Part shown: positions 14,608-22,837 of the stretch, piece by piece
How the letters are laid out: every line of letters begins with the position of its first letter
How positions within the stretch are numbered: the first letter of the stretch is position 1
IMG/VR virus record: IMGVR_UViG_3300032083_001639
Span: 1 to 34,237 of that record
Source of the DNA: a virus
Strand: one strand, 5' to 3'
DNA length: 34,237 bases
The notes under the pieces: generated by a model
What the model was told of the DNA's origin: nothing
What the model saw: the letters and a program-made list of their open reading frames with translations, nothing else
Database searches by the model: none
Program-made: the position numbers and the translations under genes

Positions 14608-15570
14608 TTATATTCCTCCTTTCTTTTGTGATTTCACCCTGTTAAGGGCATACCCAGTCGCTTGGTTAAGTAATCTTAGGGCCTTAACCAGGTCGTGGTC
14701 AGAATAGTTGATTGCCTGCACGGATTTTTCTCTCCTCATCTCCGCCCTCACCGCCCGAATAGCGTGCAGGATTTCCTTAACTTGCAACCGCATCTTTCCC
14801 AACTCTGCGGCATCGTCTCGTTTTACTGCTTTCTTCTTAGCCTTTTTCGGCATATTCAAATACGATGACAAATCCTTCTCCTTAATACCCAACTCCTTCG
14901 CCCTGGCTATAACCGTAGCAGTAGCCAACGCAGGTACAGGCACCGCACTCACCTCCAATAACTCCTGCTTCGTATATCGGTTTCCCTCCCTCTCAAGCGG
15001 CAGGAAGCCAACCGAAAAGCCGTCCAATAGGGGCGGGTTGGCTTCGTACATAGCCTTCACCGTTTTGTTAAACTCTGTCGACTCGTCAAATACGGGTTCA
15101 AATACCAGCTTCTCAGTCTCTCCGAATTTCTCCACTCTCATGTTCTCAGCACGCCCGACTGGCAGCCCGTTATGCGCCGGGTTACGGTTGTGCATCCACA
15201 GCAGGCGAGGCGATTTGTTAAAGTTCGATAAGTCCCATCCCTTCACGCTGATAACCTCTCCCTCCCTGTCCTCGACCTCCTCGGAAGCGATAGCGACTAT
15301 TTTACCGTCACTCTTTTCCGTCTTCGCACTGATCCGTTTCATCTCCATATCCTCCCCGGCATCCTTATTATGTTCGGCAACCCATTTTGACGCTTTCTCC
15401 ATATCCCATTTGTCCTTGTCGAACAGGTACGTCATAATCATCTTCTTCGGAATACAAAACAACCCCTTAATGCCAGCTTCCGCAGATATATCTATAGTGC
15501 GTACCTCTGCGCATTCCCCCTCGAATTTCGGGTTCGGAACTCTCACATACTTATCGGTAATTTCTGGCAT
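14608..15570 (-). CDS. Prohead protease (S78/U35-like)
   Basis: A 320-residue protein. I chose ATG 15570 (MPEITDKYVRVP) because this N-terminus fits known phage proteases that carry an extra domain; an open extension to 15636 runs through a hairpin. The catalytic pattern is clear: His in LLWMHN (about residue 127), Ser in GFSVG (about 186) and the EVSAVPVPA strand (about 206-214). It would cleave the capsid delta domain. A C-terminal Lys/Arg-rich helical tail of about 90 residues may act as scaffold. Its last codons hold the capsid ribosome binding site. Confidence 0.85.
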   Translation of the reverse strand: MPEITDKYVRVPNPKFEGECAEVRTIDISAEAGIKGLFCIPKKMIMTYLFDKDKWDMEKASKWVAEHNKDAGEDMEMKRISAKTEKSDGKIVAIASEEVEDREGEVISVKGWDLSNFNKSPRLLWMHNRNPAHNGLPVGRAENMRVEKFGETEKLVFEPVFDESTEFNKTVKAMYEANPPLLDGFSVGFLPLEREGNRYTKQELLEVSAVPVPALATATVIARAKELGIKEKDLSSYLNMPKKAKKKAVKRDDAAELGKMRLQVKEILHAIRAVRAEMRREKSVQAINYSDHDLVKALRLLNQATGYALNRVKSQKKGGI

Positions 15571-15585
15571 TTCGTGGTAGATAAC

Positions 15586-15630
15586 AAATAAAAAACCCGA
15601 TACCAACAGAGAATCTCTGTAAGCATCGGG
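15586..15630 (-). terminator. Rho-independent-type terminator just before the protease start
   Basis: On the minus strand CCCGAT pairs with ATCGGG, enclosing a second stem ACAGAG/CTCTGT with a 3-base loop, and TTTTTTATTT follows at once. This is a textbook intrinsic terminator. The T-run ends about 15 bases before the protease ATG at 15570. It may limit or attenuate flow into the protease and capsid genes, or be controlled by the Com-like protein encoded just upstream. Confidence 0.75.
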
Positions 15631-15663
15631 CATCATTGCCTCATTCCAGCGTCTTGCGCTTTC

Positions 15664-15864
15664 TCAATTTTCCGTGTTTTCAGTATTGCACGCAGGCTTT
15701 CCCGTGTCAATAGCGGAAACAACCGTTCCGCCCCGGATGATAATAATCTCCCGTTCTATAAGGTTAAACGTATTGCACCGAGGACACTTTATCTCAATGC
15801 AACCCGACTTAATAGACTCCTTCATCAATAGTGTCCCGCACTTCTTACATCTATACTCAATCAT
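15664..15864 (-). CDS. Mu Com-like zinc-ribbon protein
   Basis: A 66-residue protein with the two-Cys-pair ribbon of the Com family (YRCKKCGTLL at residues 4-13, IKCPRCN at about 25-31). In phage Mu, Com binds an RNA stem-loop to allow translation of the mom DNA modification gene. Here the gene is followed by a strong hairpin at the start of the protease gene, so an RNA-binding role is reasonable. A 13-base dyad (AGTCTT, T, AAGACT at 15869-15881) lies right before its start. The homologous target of Mu is not adjacent, though a DNA methyltransferase exists in the same operon. Confidence 0.75.
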   Translation of the reverse strand: MIEYRCKKCGTLLMKESIKSGCIEIKCPRCNTFNLIEREIIIIRGGTVVSAIDTGKPACNTENTEN

Positions 15865-15881
15865 ATGCAGTCTTTAAGACT

Positions 15882-16670
15882 TTATTTAGTTCCGATCAAC
15901 CGACTCCCAAGCGTGTCTACCTGGTAGTGTATACCCAAAGAAGCAACTAACGCTTCTCCCCCAAAAGCGTCTCCAGCGGCGGTTATCCTCATCAGCGTAA
16001 AGAAAAACTGGTCTCCTATTTTTATATTCGTTCCTGTAATCGTAGCTACATCCGTTCTCAACCACTCGTACTGAGTATCATACGCTACGTCGTTAGAGTC
16101 CACAGTAGTAGAATCTGCAAAGGTGGTATCGTCTCGCTGAATCGTGTAAATTAACCTCCACTCTACCTGGTCGGTTCCTGTAGGTGCATCGTTTGAACCC
16201 CAATGCACGTGAAACACTACATCCGTTCCCTCCTTGTAATCGTGAGGAATCTCAAATACGCCAGACCCCTGTTCCCCATCTGCAAATCCCAAGGTATAAA
16301 TGCCCGTGTTGTCCCCATCGTTATCTAAAATCTGTACCGTGCCAGGAAGCGTACCTCCCGTTTTCAATATCAATGCACCCACATTGCAATCCTGGTACAC
16401 GGGAACCTCTAATACCAACGTCTTTGCCGTACCACAGTCTACGGTTAGGTCGGAAGCGGCTACGAGGTCGGTGTCTATGTTCCCATTCGTGCCGTCATAA
16501 TAGATACCCATATCCTGACCCTCTCCCGTTTTCAACATCTTCGAGTCCGAATCTATAATGACATCCCCACCGTCAAACGTGTTATCTGCGGTAAACGTGT
16601 TCGTATCATCCGCCATCGGGACATTACTCACGTCAGCTGCACTGTACACAATAATTTCTGGCTGCGACAT
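15882..16670 (-). CDS. Virion-type beta protein, unknown role
   Basis: A 262-residue, Asp/Thr/Gly-rich protein. The N-terminus resembles phage fibre attachment segments (NTFTADNTFDGGDVIID). The second half (EIPHDYKEGTDVVFHVHW, then VEWRLIYTIQRDD) is a beta-sandwich seen in phage structural proteins. It is encoded between the large beta-helix gene and the Com gene. It may decorate the capsid or be a fibre-like part. Its start follows directly on the upstream stop with no gap. Confidence 0.55.
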   Translation of the reverse strand: MSQPEIIVYSAADVSNVPMADDTNTFTADNTFDGGDVIIDSDSKMLKTGEGQDMGIYYDGTNGNIDTDLVAASDLTVDCGTAKTLVLEVPVYQDCNVGALILKTGGTLPGTVQILDNDGDNTGIYTLGFADGEQGSGVFEIPHDYKEGTDVVFHVHWGSNDAPTGTDQVEWRLIYTIQRDDTTFADSTTVDSNDVAYDTQYEWLRTDVATITGTNIKIGDQFFFTLMRITAAGDAFGGEALVASLGIHYQVDTLGSRLIGTK

Positions 16671-19166
16671 CTACAGTAACGCCTTAATAAAGGTTAGTGC
16701 CTTTTTGATCTGCTTCCCCATCGTTCCTGCCGTGACATGACTGCTTTGCAAATCCTCCCAAACTGCGTTTGCTATTGTATAGGCACTAACAGGAATCGCT
16801 AGGGGTGGAACAACCGGCAGGGCGTTTGCCCAGTAGTCCATACCTCCCAAATCAAGGGCTACGGAAGGTGGATACATCACCGTAAAATCGTCAAAGTACA
16901 CATCTGCGTTTGTGGTGGTAGCATCCGTCTTTCCCGTCAATGAAACCGTAATCTGCCCGTATGTGGTCAGCGGTGTGAATGTCACAAATAGCTGCTGCCA
17001 ATCTGTATTCTGCGCAGCCTGACAATACGCGGTACTGGCGTTATCATAGTAAATAGACAACCTCGGAAGCTGGTGAGTAGCACCATAATAGGTAGCATTG
17101 TTTATCTTGCACCATACCGCTACGGTCATGGTTTTGTTCTGAATGTTTCCAGTAGGTACGTCAAACGAGTAGGAGTTAAACGTAGTCGTAGACGAAATAG
17201 GTCGCAACCTTAACGCAAACTTGCCAGTACCAGCGGTGTGAACCGTGGTGTCAGACAAAGAGTCCCCCGTAGAATATGATTTCCCGTACACCCAGTACAC
17301 TCGGTGGTCGTTTGCGGTCTGGTCGAAAGTATTGAGTTTCAGGTACGACCCAAGCGTCATAGAACCTATCGTGTCGCTAGTAATAATGGTCGGGTCAAAC
17401 AGGCAGTTATCGTAGACATCCTGCACAAGAACCCCAGAAGCGTATGCGATTGACGCACCGTTTGCCGCCTCGCTACCGAAATCGCAACTAACAAACCTGT
17501 TTCCCGTTGAGGTGGCATTGTAATATATGCCCCCAGTAGCATTAGAATCTGAGGTACAACCCGTAAACGTGCAGTTGAATACCGCACCCAACTTGAACCC
17601 CTGTCCCGACGACCCGCACTTGCAACTCGTAAATGTTGACGCTACCGCAGTAATAACAATGGTTCCGTATGAACCACTCCAGGTGGTCGTTCCTTGAACA
17701 TTACTAACCGTCAGGTTGTTTCCCAAACCTGTGCCACCTATCGTTATCGGATTGACATAGCTTCCACCATAACAGTTTGAGATAGTTGCGTCATCACATC
17801 TGAACTCGAAACAGCCACCGCTTGAGTTGTTCTTCCATAAATACCGATATATCTGCTTGTTAGCATAACTTGTTCTTGCTGCTGTCGGAATAGAAACACC
17901 TATTGACCCAGCAGCGTTTATCACAAAATGTTCAATAAGTACGTTTCTCGTTCCCGTCCCAATCGCAGTTCCGCTTGGGTCGTATCCGTTTATAGCAATC
18001 CCCGTAGCATTTGTGCAGTACACTCCCGAATACTCAAAATTATTAGGAAACGCAGATGCACCAGTAGTTCCAGAAGAACCGCCTGGGCCACCTAACTTGC
18101 CAGTTGCGGCTATTCCGAAAGCGTTGATAACTCTCGTTAGATTCATCACACCCCAACCGTCACAGTGCTTTCCAGAAAGATTTGTGGTAAATGTAACCGT
18201 GGTTCCAACGATAGTATCTATAATCTTACTTTCAATTCCAGAGGAGGATGCCCCCCATACCCAACAGGTATCTCCCGCTTGCCAAACCGCACTCCTGTCG
18301 TCAGAGGTTACGATAACCTTCTGTGTAGGATTTGCATCTGCTGCCAAGGTGGAATAATAGGTAGTCGTGTACGCACCATACACATAATCCTCATACTCGG
18401 TATCTCCGTTCCAATGGAACGAGGTCGCCCACTGGTTTGTAAACGCTAATGTCAGTTTGTTCGCATAGGTTACTGGCACGCCAGACGTACCAGCCACAAA
18501 CACGGAATTATTAGAACGATAATAATATCCAGTAACCGTCCAAGTGTACGCAGCAGCAGGTGCACTGTTTCCGAATGTAGAATTAACTCCCGCAAAAATA
18601 TCCGTAAGAGTGACCGTCTGGTCTACCGTTAATACCACATCTTGCTTGATAGCTACCGAATCTGTTGCAGAGTAAGTCGCTGCTGTTACGACAGGAATGA
18701 CATAACAGTATCCTGACGTTCTGTGATTGCATAAACGACACGATGCGTTAGTAGAAAGCACCCGCAATCTCCAGGTGGAAGCGTCTGTAGTAAGGGCGAC
18801 TGGATAAGTACCAGTATCAAATACAAAAGAAACAATAGCCATTCCCGCAGACGACATTTCCGCCTGGTCGGTTCCGATGACTTGCTGATAGGTCAACGTC
18901 TTTTGCGCCTGTGTAACCCACGCCCCCGTAACATACTTTTGCAATTCTACTGTTACCGACTGTGCTGCGGTGTTTGATGTAACAGACAACGCAACCATAA
19001 CCTCAGTGCAATTAGCCGCTACTGAGGGAGTAAAAGCAATCAATCGTTCCGAGTTCGCAGCAGTAACCGCACCGTTTGCACAGTTGATATCCAAGGCACT
19101 AGCCGCTACCACCTTAAAAGGATTTGTAGAAAACGCGGCGGTTGTGTCTGCGTACAGTACGGCCAT
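16671..19166 (-). CDS. Large beta-helix-like surface protein
   Basis: An 831-residue protein, rich in Thr, Ser, Gly and Asn. Residues about 380-570 hold repeating short units with regular Cys and Asn (for example TFTSCKCGSSGQGF and NCTFTGCTSDSN), typical of a right-handed parallel beta-helix. Before it lie immunoglobulin-like strands, and the tail has a jelly-roll-like part with a late helix. This is a surface adhesin or depolymerase-type protein. Its place among head genes, between portal and protease, is unusual for a tail spike, so it may decorate the head. No catalytic residues can be set by eye. Confidence 0.6.
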   Translation of the reverse strand: MAVLYADTTAAFSTNPFKVVAASALDINCANGAVTAANSERLIAFTPSVAANCTEVMVALSVTSNTAAQSVTVELQKYVTGAWVTQAQKTLTYQQVIGTDQAEMSSAGMAIVSFVFDTGTYPVALTTDASTWRLRVLSTNASCRLCNHRTSGYCYVIPVVTAATYSATDSVAIKQDVVLTVDQTVTLTDIFAGVNSTFGNSAPAAAYTWTVTGYYYRSNNSVFVAGTSGVPVTYANKLTLAFTNQWATSFHWNGDTEYEDYVYGAYTTTYYSTLAADANPTQKVIVTSDDRSAVWQAGDTCWVWGASSSGIESKIIDTIVGTTVTFTTNLSGKHCDGWGVMNLTRVINAFGIAATGKLGGPGGSSGTTGASAFPNNFEYSGVYCTNATGIAINGYDPSGTAIGTGTRNVLIEHFVINAAGSIGVSIPTAARTSYANKQIYRYLWKNNSSGGCFEFRCDDATISNCYGGSYVNPITIGGTGLGNNLTVSNVQGTTTWSGSYGTIVITAVASTFTSCKCGSSGQGFKLGAVFNCTFTGCTSDSNATGGIYYNATSTGNRFVSCDFGSEAANGASIAYASGVLVQDVYDNCLFDPTIITSDTIGSMTLGSYLKLNTFDQTANDHRVYWVYGKSYSTGDSLSDTTVHTAGTGKFALRLRPISSTTTFNSYSFDVPTGNIQNKTMTVAVWCKINNATYYGATHQLPRLSIYYDNASTAYCQAAQNTDWQQLFVTFTPLTTYGQITVSLTGKTDATTTNADVYFDDFTVMYPPSVALDLGGMDYWANALPVVPPLAIPVSAYTIANAVWEDLQSSHVTAGTMGKQIKKALTFIKALL

Positions 19167-19429
19167 TATAATTCCTTAATTGCTAAAAGAATTGCCTCTA
19201 TCCTAGCCAACTCTGCAATCTCTGCATCGTGATTTACATACGGATAGTTAGCTTTAGCCCACGCTTTCCAACCCTCGCCGTCAGTCGGCATATCGGGGTC
19301 TGCCTGTGCGATTCTCTCCTCCAACGCCAATTTCTGGGCTTGTAAATCCGACTTGATAATAATGACAGCACGTTCTGTAGTCTCATCGTACTGAATAAAC
19401 TTACCTGTCCCTATCTTAAAGTATGTCAT
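19166..19429 (-). CDS. Small helical protein before the beta-helix gene
   Basis: An 87-residue protein with an N-terminal beta part (TYFKIGTGKFIQYDE) and two C-terminal helices around a conserved-looking GWKAWAKANYPY. It may be a fibre or spike chaperone or attachment piece. Its stop shares a base with the next start (TAATG). Function unknown. Confidence 0.6.
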   Translation of the reverse strand: MTYFKIGTGKFIQYDETTERAVIIIKSDLQAQKLALEERIAQADPDMPTDGEGWKAWAKANYPYVNHDAEIAELARIEAILLAIKEL

Positions 19430-20322
19430 TAGAAGGCGGTCTCATAAATGTTATATGTAGCCGTAGTTCTGGCGGCGTATGCCAGTGTGTAGGTAGTTAG
19501 TGTCGGATTGTTCGTAATCGAGGCGTATGTAAACACCGGGAAGTTTCCCGTCTCGTCTATTTTGCAGATATACCAGACCCCACTACTGTCCTCTTTGCAG
19601 ATATACGTTACGTTGGTAGTCGTGTAGTCGTCAATCGCATTCGTCTTGAACCGAGAATCGGTATTGATCAAGTCGCCCACTACCACATCTGCGTCTATTT
19701 GCAGGTGACCATCGCTATCGACTAACGCCTGCTTCGCCTCTCCCGTAGACGTAACAAACGGAAACGTCTGCCGTGTGGCTGAGGACACGGCGGTTACCAA
19801 GGTATCTATGAACTTCTTGCCATCGCTTAGGCGTACCGCAATCGGACGCTTCGCATCTCCGCTTCCTTCGATTTTAACCGCTTGCACATCCTTTTTGAGA
19901 GATAATACAGCCCCTAGAAGGCCCTTAAAATGCACGGAAAGCCACGAGGACTCCCGTAGCCCCACCTCTTCGGGAAACTTTTCAGCCTTCGGGAACTCTA
20001 TATCCTTCAGGTTGCTTACCGTTACAGAATCGGGAAATGCCTGCTGGTTCTCAACGTATACTTTGTACAACTCAGGCAGGTTTACCTTGCCATCGTTTAC
20101 CAATACTTTCAGGTCGTATAGCAGGTCGGATAGCTTCGTAGTCTCGGAAGATAGCGACTTCTCAAGAGACGACAACGCATTCTGTAATTCTTTCGTGTTT
20201 TCAACTGCCGTGTTTCTGGTAACCTTTTCGGATAACAGCAACTCTTTCAGCAGTTCCTTCTGTTCGTCTCCCAGTACCGCATCAGCTTGCCTCTTCAGTT
20301 CCTCGCTGTTCATAGAGTGCAT
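19429..20322 (-). CDS. Structural protein with N-terminal coiled coil
   Basis: A 297-residue protein. Residues about 5-90 are a coiled coil; a middle part with KKFIDTLVTAV and DSDGHLQIDADVVV looks like a phage structural fragment; the end is beta-rich with aromatic residues. It overlaps the portal-MuF gene by about 40 bases; ATG 20313 is an alternative start. It may be a scaffold or minor head protein, or a stalk for the neighbouring surface proteins. Family not recognised. Confidence 0.55.
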   Translation of the reverse strand: MHSMNSEELKRQADAVLGDEQKELLKELLLSEKVTRNTAVENTKELQNALSSLEKSLSSETTKLSDLLYDLKVLVNDGKVNLPELYKVYVENQQAFPDSVTVSNLKDIEFPKAEKFPEEVGLRESSWLSVHFKGLLGAVLSLKKDVQAVKIEGSGDAKRPIAVRLSDGKKFIDTLVTAVSSATRQTFPFVTSTGEAKQALVDSDGHLQIDADVVVGDLINTDSRFKTNAIDDYTTTNVTYICKEDSSGVWYICKIDETGNFPVFTYASITNNPTLTTYTLAYAARTTATYNIYETAF

Positions 20323-22825
20323 TTCTCAAGTTATCTCGCAACTCCTGAATCTCAGATAGTATAGCTTCCTTTTCAGATTGCGCCTCTGCAACCGCCTTTT
20401 CGTGCATCTCCTTCGATTCCTTTTTCAAGTCTTTCTTTTTCGCATCGTGTGCAGCGTCCAACTCTTTCAGCTTCTCCTCGGCCTCTTTCTGTTTTTCCTC
20501 AAGATTCTTGATTTCCTTCTCGTATAGCTTCTGCGTTACCGCCTTGTAGACGTTGTTTACCTCCTCATGCGTATGTGCAGCCTCCTGTCCCCGTCTCATG
20601 CTGCGAGTCACGGGAACAATAGTGCAGCGACACCGTGGATGAAGCGGCGGGTACTGTACGCTGGAAACCTTGATATCCATCTTTCCACCACTCGTCTCGA
20701 ATGTGTCCCCCTTATCGAAGAACACCTCCTCCACACCGACCACCTTACCGTCCATTTCTGCACAGTACGGACACGTTCTCTCGTCAGCAGCGGTCAGCCA
20801 TTCCTTAGAAACAACGATGCCAGACTGTCGATACGCCTCGTTTGCGCTGAAGTTTGCAGCCCGCAACACCTCCGTGCGTGAAATCATGGCGGCACGCACC
20901 TCCATGAAGTCAGTATACACGGCAGCTACCCGGTCTCGTAACTCGTTTATTCCCTCTCCTTTTCTCAATCCTTCAGACAGCGTGGCTATCACATCGCTTC
21001 GAGTAGTCGAGTTGACCTCCTTGATAAAAGAATAGCCGAGGTTCTCAAGATACGAGACTACCTCTTGCGCCTCCATATTGAAGTTCCGCATCAACCCGTA
21101 ATCGTAAAGCACCTGGTCTCCTTGCGCTTTTACAATTCTTTCAAGATACGGTTCTATATCTTTGTACCACCTCTGGTTCTCGCTTCTGCTTGAATACACG
21201 AAGTCTTGGCCAGTCATTTTCTGATGCGCCAGCTTCAGAGACTTCGGCTGAGAGTACTTGGACAACTCGTCCAGTATCAGGCGGTGCTGTTCCTCAGCAA
21301 GATGGATCAACTGTATCCGAAGGGCATCCTCCCAGACATCAGTTCGTGCGACTAGCTGCTTCCACTTCGCCTCTTTAAGAACCTGCTTCTCCTCCTCGGT
21401 CTGTACCTCCTCGTATTCCTTGTCCTTCATTAGCGCACCGACCAGCTTTACCAAATCGTGCTTGATAGTCTGCTTGATACCGTCCTTGATAACCTCAAGC
21501 GGTTTTTTCGGGGGCGCACCTACAGATAGCTTCAGCTTCTTTACCGGGGTCTTTCCCTGCATCTTTGCAAACCTCTGCTGCGGCACCTCTGGAATCGGGT
21601 TTCCCTCCTCGTCCAGTCTCGGTTCTTGCGGCTGTGACGGTTCTTCCTCAGGTACTTCCCCGATTGCGGGCTTCATACCGAACGGCAGGTAGATAGTATC
21701 TCCCCCCTCAAGCGGTTCGTAGCCCTCCTCGTCCCTGACCTCGTTTGGTGTCAGCCAGCCGTATTTAAGTCCAGACTCGTAGATGCGTAGCTTCATATCC
21801 ACATCCTCAGGAACCGGGTCTTCAAAATCGAAAAACAACGCCCCGCTAGTATCGAAGTTAGGCAGGTAGAACTCGGTCAGGTATTGAACAAACGTAGTCA
21901 ACATCGGCTTCACAACCGACTTCATCAGTCTAGCGTCTGTAGCCTCCTGGTTGGCCCGGTTCACATCCTCAACCACCCCGATATTGGCCTTGCTAACCCC
22001 GAAGGTGGCCAGTATCTCGTCCCTGATATACTTCTTCGTTTCCAGAAAGTCCATCTCGTGCATCTTGCCGCCGATTTCTTGTATATTCCATTCCCCGCCA
22101 GTCAGCAGGGCCACCTTATGCGCATTCGCAGTACCTCCGAACTTCTGATAGAAACCCTCAAGCAGCCGGGTCGCAGTTGCCTGGTCTACGTTCTTGTCGG
22201 TCATTAGAAACAGGTACGGAAGCGCAGAATTGAAAAAGAAGTTCCTGTTCCACTCGCTTGAGAACTGGTCGATATCCATCGGCATCGCCCCTGCCCTGAC
22301 GGCACCGTATCCACGGTACGGGTTAGTCGGTGAGAAGTCCTTAAAGAATAGCAGGTCTTGTACTTCTATCCGCACGCTTTTGAAATCGGAACCTCCCGGC
22401 TTGTACTCGTAGTGGTCTATAAATCTATCCTTGCTTGGTATCACACTGATCCAATCTGGCCGAAGCGGCCAAATCTGTTCGATTAGCTTCCCCTTACGAA
22501 TGAACGCCCACGCAGCCTCTCCCAAAAGGCACATATACGCTACATACATCCGCTTCATCAAGTCCATCGTCATGAAGTCGTTAACGTAGTACAGAGAGGA
22601 TAACGCAGCGTGTTCTTTTACCTCCTCGATATCCGTATCGCCACCCTTTTTCGTTACGGTCTTGTACAGCTTGAGAGGTACCGCAGCGAACATATTCGCT
22701 ATCGTATTGATAGCAGAATACGACCAGCCCTGGTATGCGTTCAGGTAATCTGAAGCTTTTTTAGCGGGAGGTTCTGGGAGGTTTATAACGGAGTCGCTTC
22801 GGTATTGCGGGATTTCAGTAGCCAT
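20282..22825 (-). CDS. Portal protein fused to MuF-type head morphogenesis domain
   Basis: An 847-residue protein. I chose ATG 22825 (MATEIPQYRSD) over the upstream TTG. Residues about 15-390 fit an HK97-type portal (for example NPYRGYGAVRAGAM, FGVSKANIGVVED, LTPNEVRDEEGYEPL). After a Pro/Glu-rich link, residues about 605-740 fit MuF: RTEVLRAANFSANEAYRQSG, then WLTAADERTCPYCAEMDG and LHPRCRC with Cys at about 685, 688, 732, 734. The last ~95 residues are a Lys/Glu coiled coil. Portals pass DNA; MuF proteins are minor head proteins injected or bound inside. Fusion into one chain with a coiled-coil tail is unusual but known in some phages. Confidence 0.85.
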   Translation of the reverse strand: MATEIPQYRSDSVINLPEPPAKKASDYLNAYQGWSYSAINTIANMFAAVPLKLYKTVTKKGGDTDIEEVKEHAALSSLYYVNDFMTMDLMKRMYVAYMCLLGEAAWAFIRKGKLIEQIWPLRPDWISVIPSKDRFIDHYEYKPGGSDFKSVRIEVQDLLFFKDFSPTNPYRGYGAVRAGAMPMDIDQFSSEWNRNFFFNSALPYLFLMTDKNVDQATATRLLEGFYQKFGGTANAHKVALLTGGEWNIQEIGGKMHEMDFLETKKYIRDEILATFGVSKANIGVVEDVNRANQEATDARLMKSVVKPMLTTFVQYLTEFYLPNFDTSGALFFDFEDPVPEDVDMKLRIYESGLKYGWLTPNEVRDEEGYEPLEGGDTIYLPFGMKPAIGEVPEEEPSQPQEPRLDEEGNPIPEVPQQRFAKMQGKTPVKKLKLSVGAPPKKPLEVIKDGIKQTIKHDLVKLVGALMKDKEYEEVQTEEEKQVLKEAKWKQLVARTDVWEDALRIQLIHLAEEQHRLILDELSKYSQPKSLKLAHQKMTGQDFVYSSRSENQRWYKDIEPYLERIVKAQGDQVLYDYGLMRNFNMEAQEVVSYLENLGYSFIKEVNSTTRSDVIATLSEGLRKGEGINELRDRVAAVYTDFMEVRAAMISRTEVLRAANFSANEAYRQSGIVVSKEWLTAADERTCPYCAEMDGKVVGVEEVFFDKGDTFETSGGKMDIKVSSVQYPPLHPRCRCTIVPVTRSMRRGQEAAHTHEEVNNVYKAVTQKLYEKEIKNLEEKQKEAEEKLKELDAAHDAKKKDLKKESKEMHEKAVAEAQSEKEAILSEIQELRDNLRNALYEQRGTEEAS

Positions 22826-22837
22826 AGATAGCAAGTA

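Noticed and set aside
14708-15580. 290-codon plus-strand frame opposite the prohead protease
   Set aside because: The protease motifs on the minus strand are convincing; this peptide has no recognisable domain.
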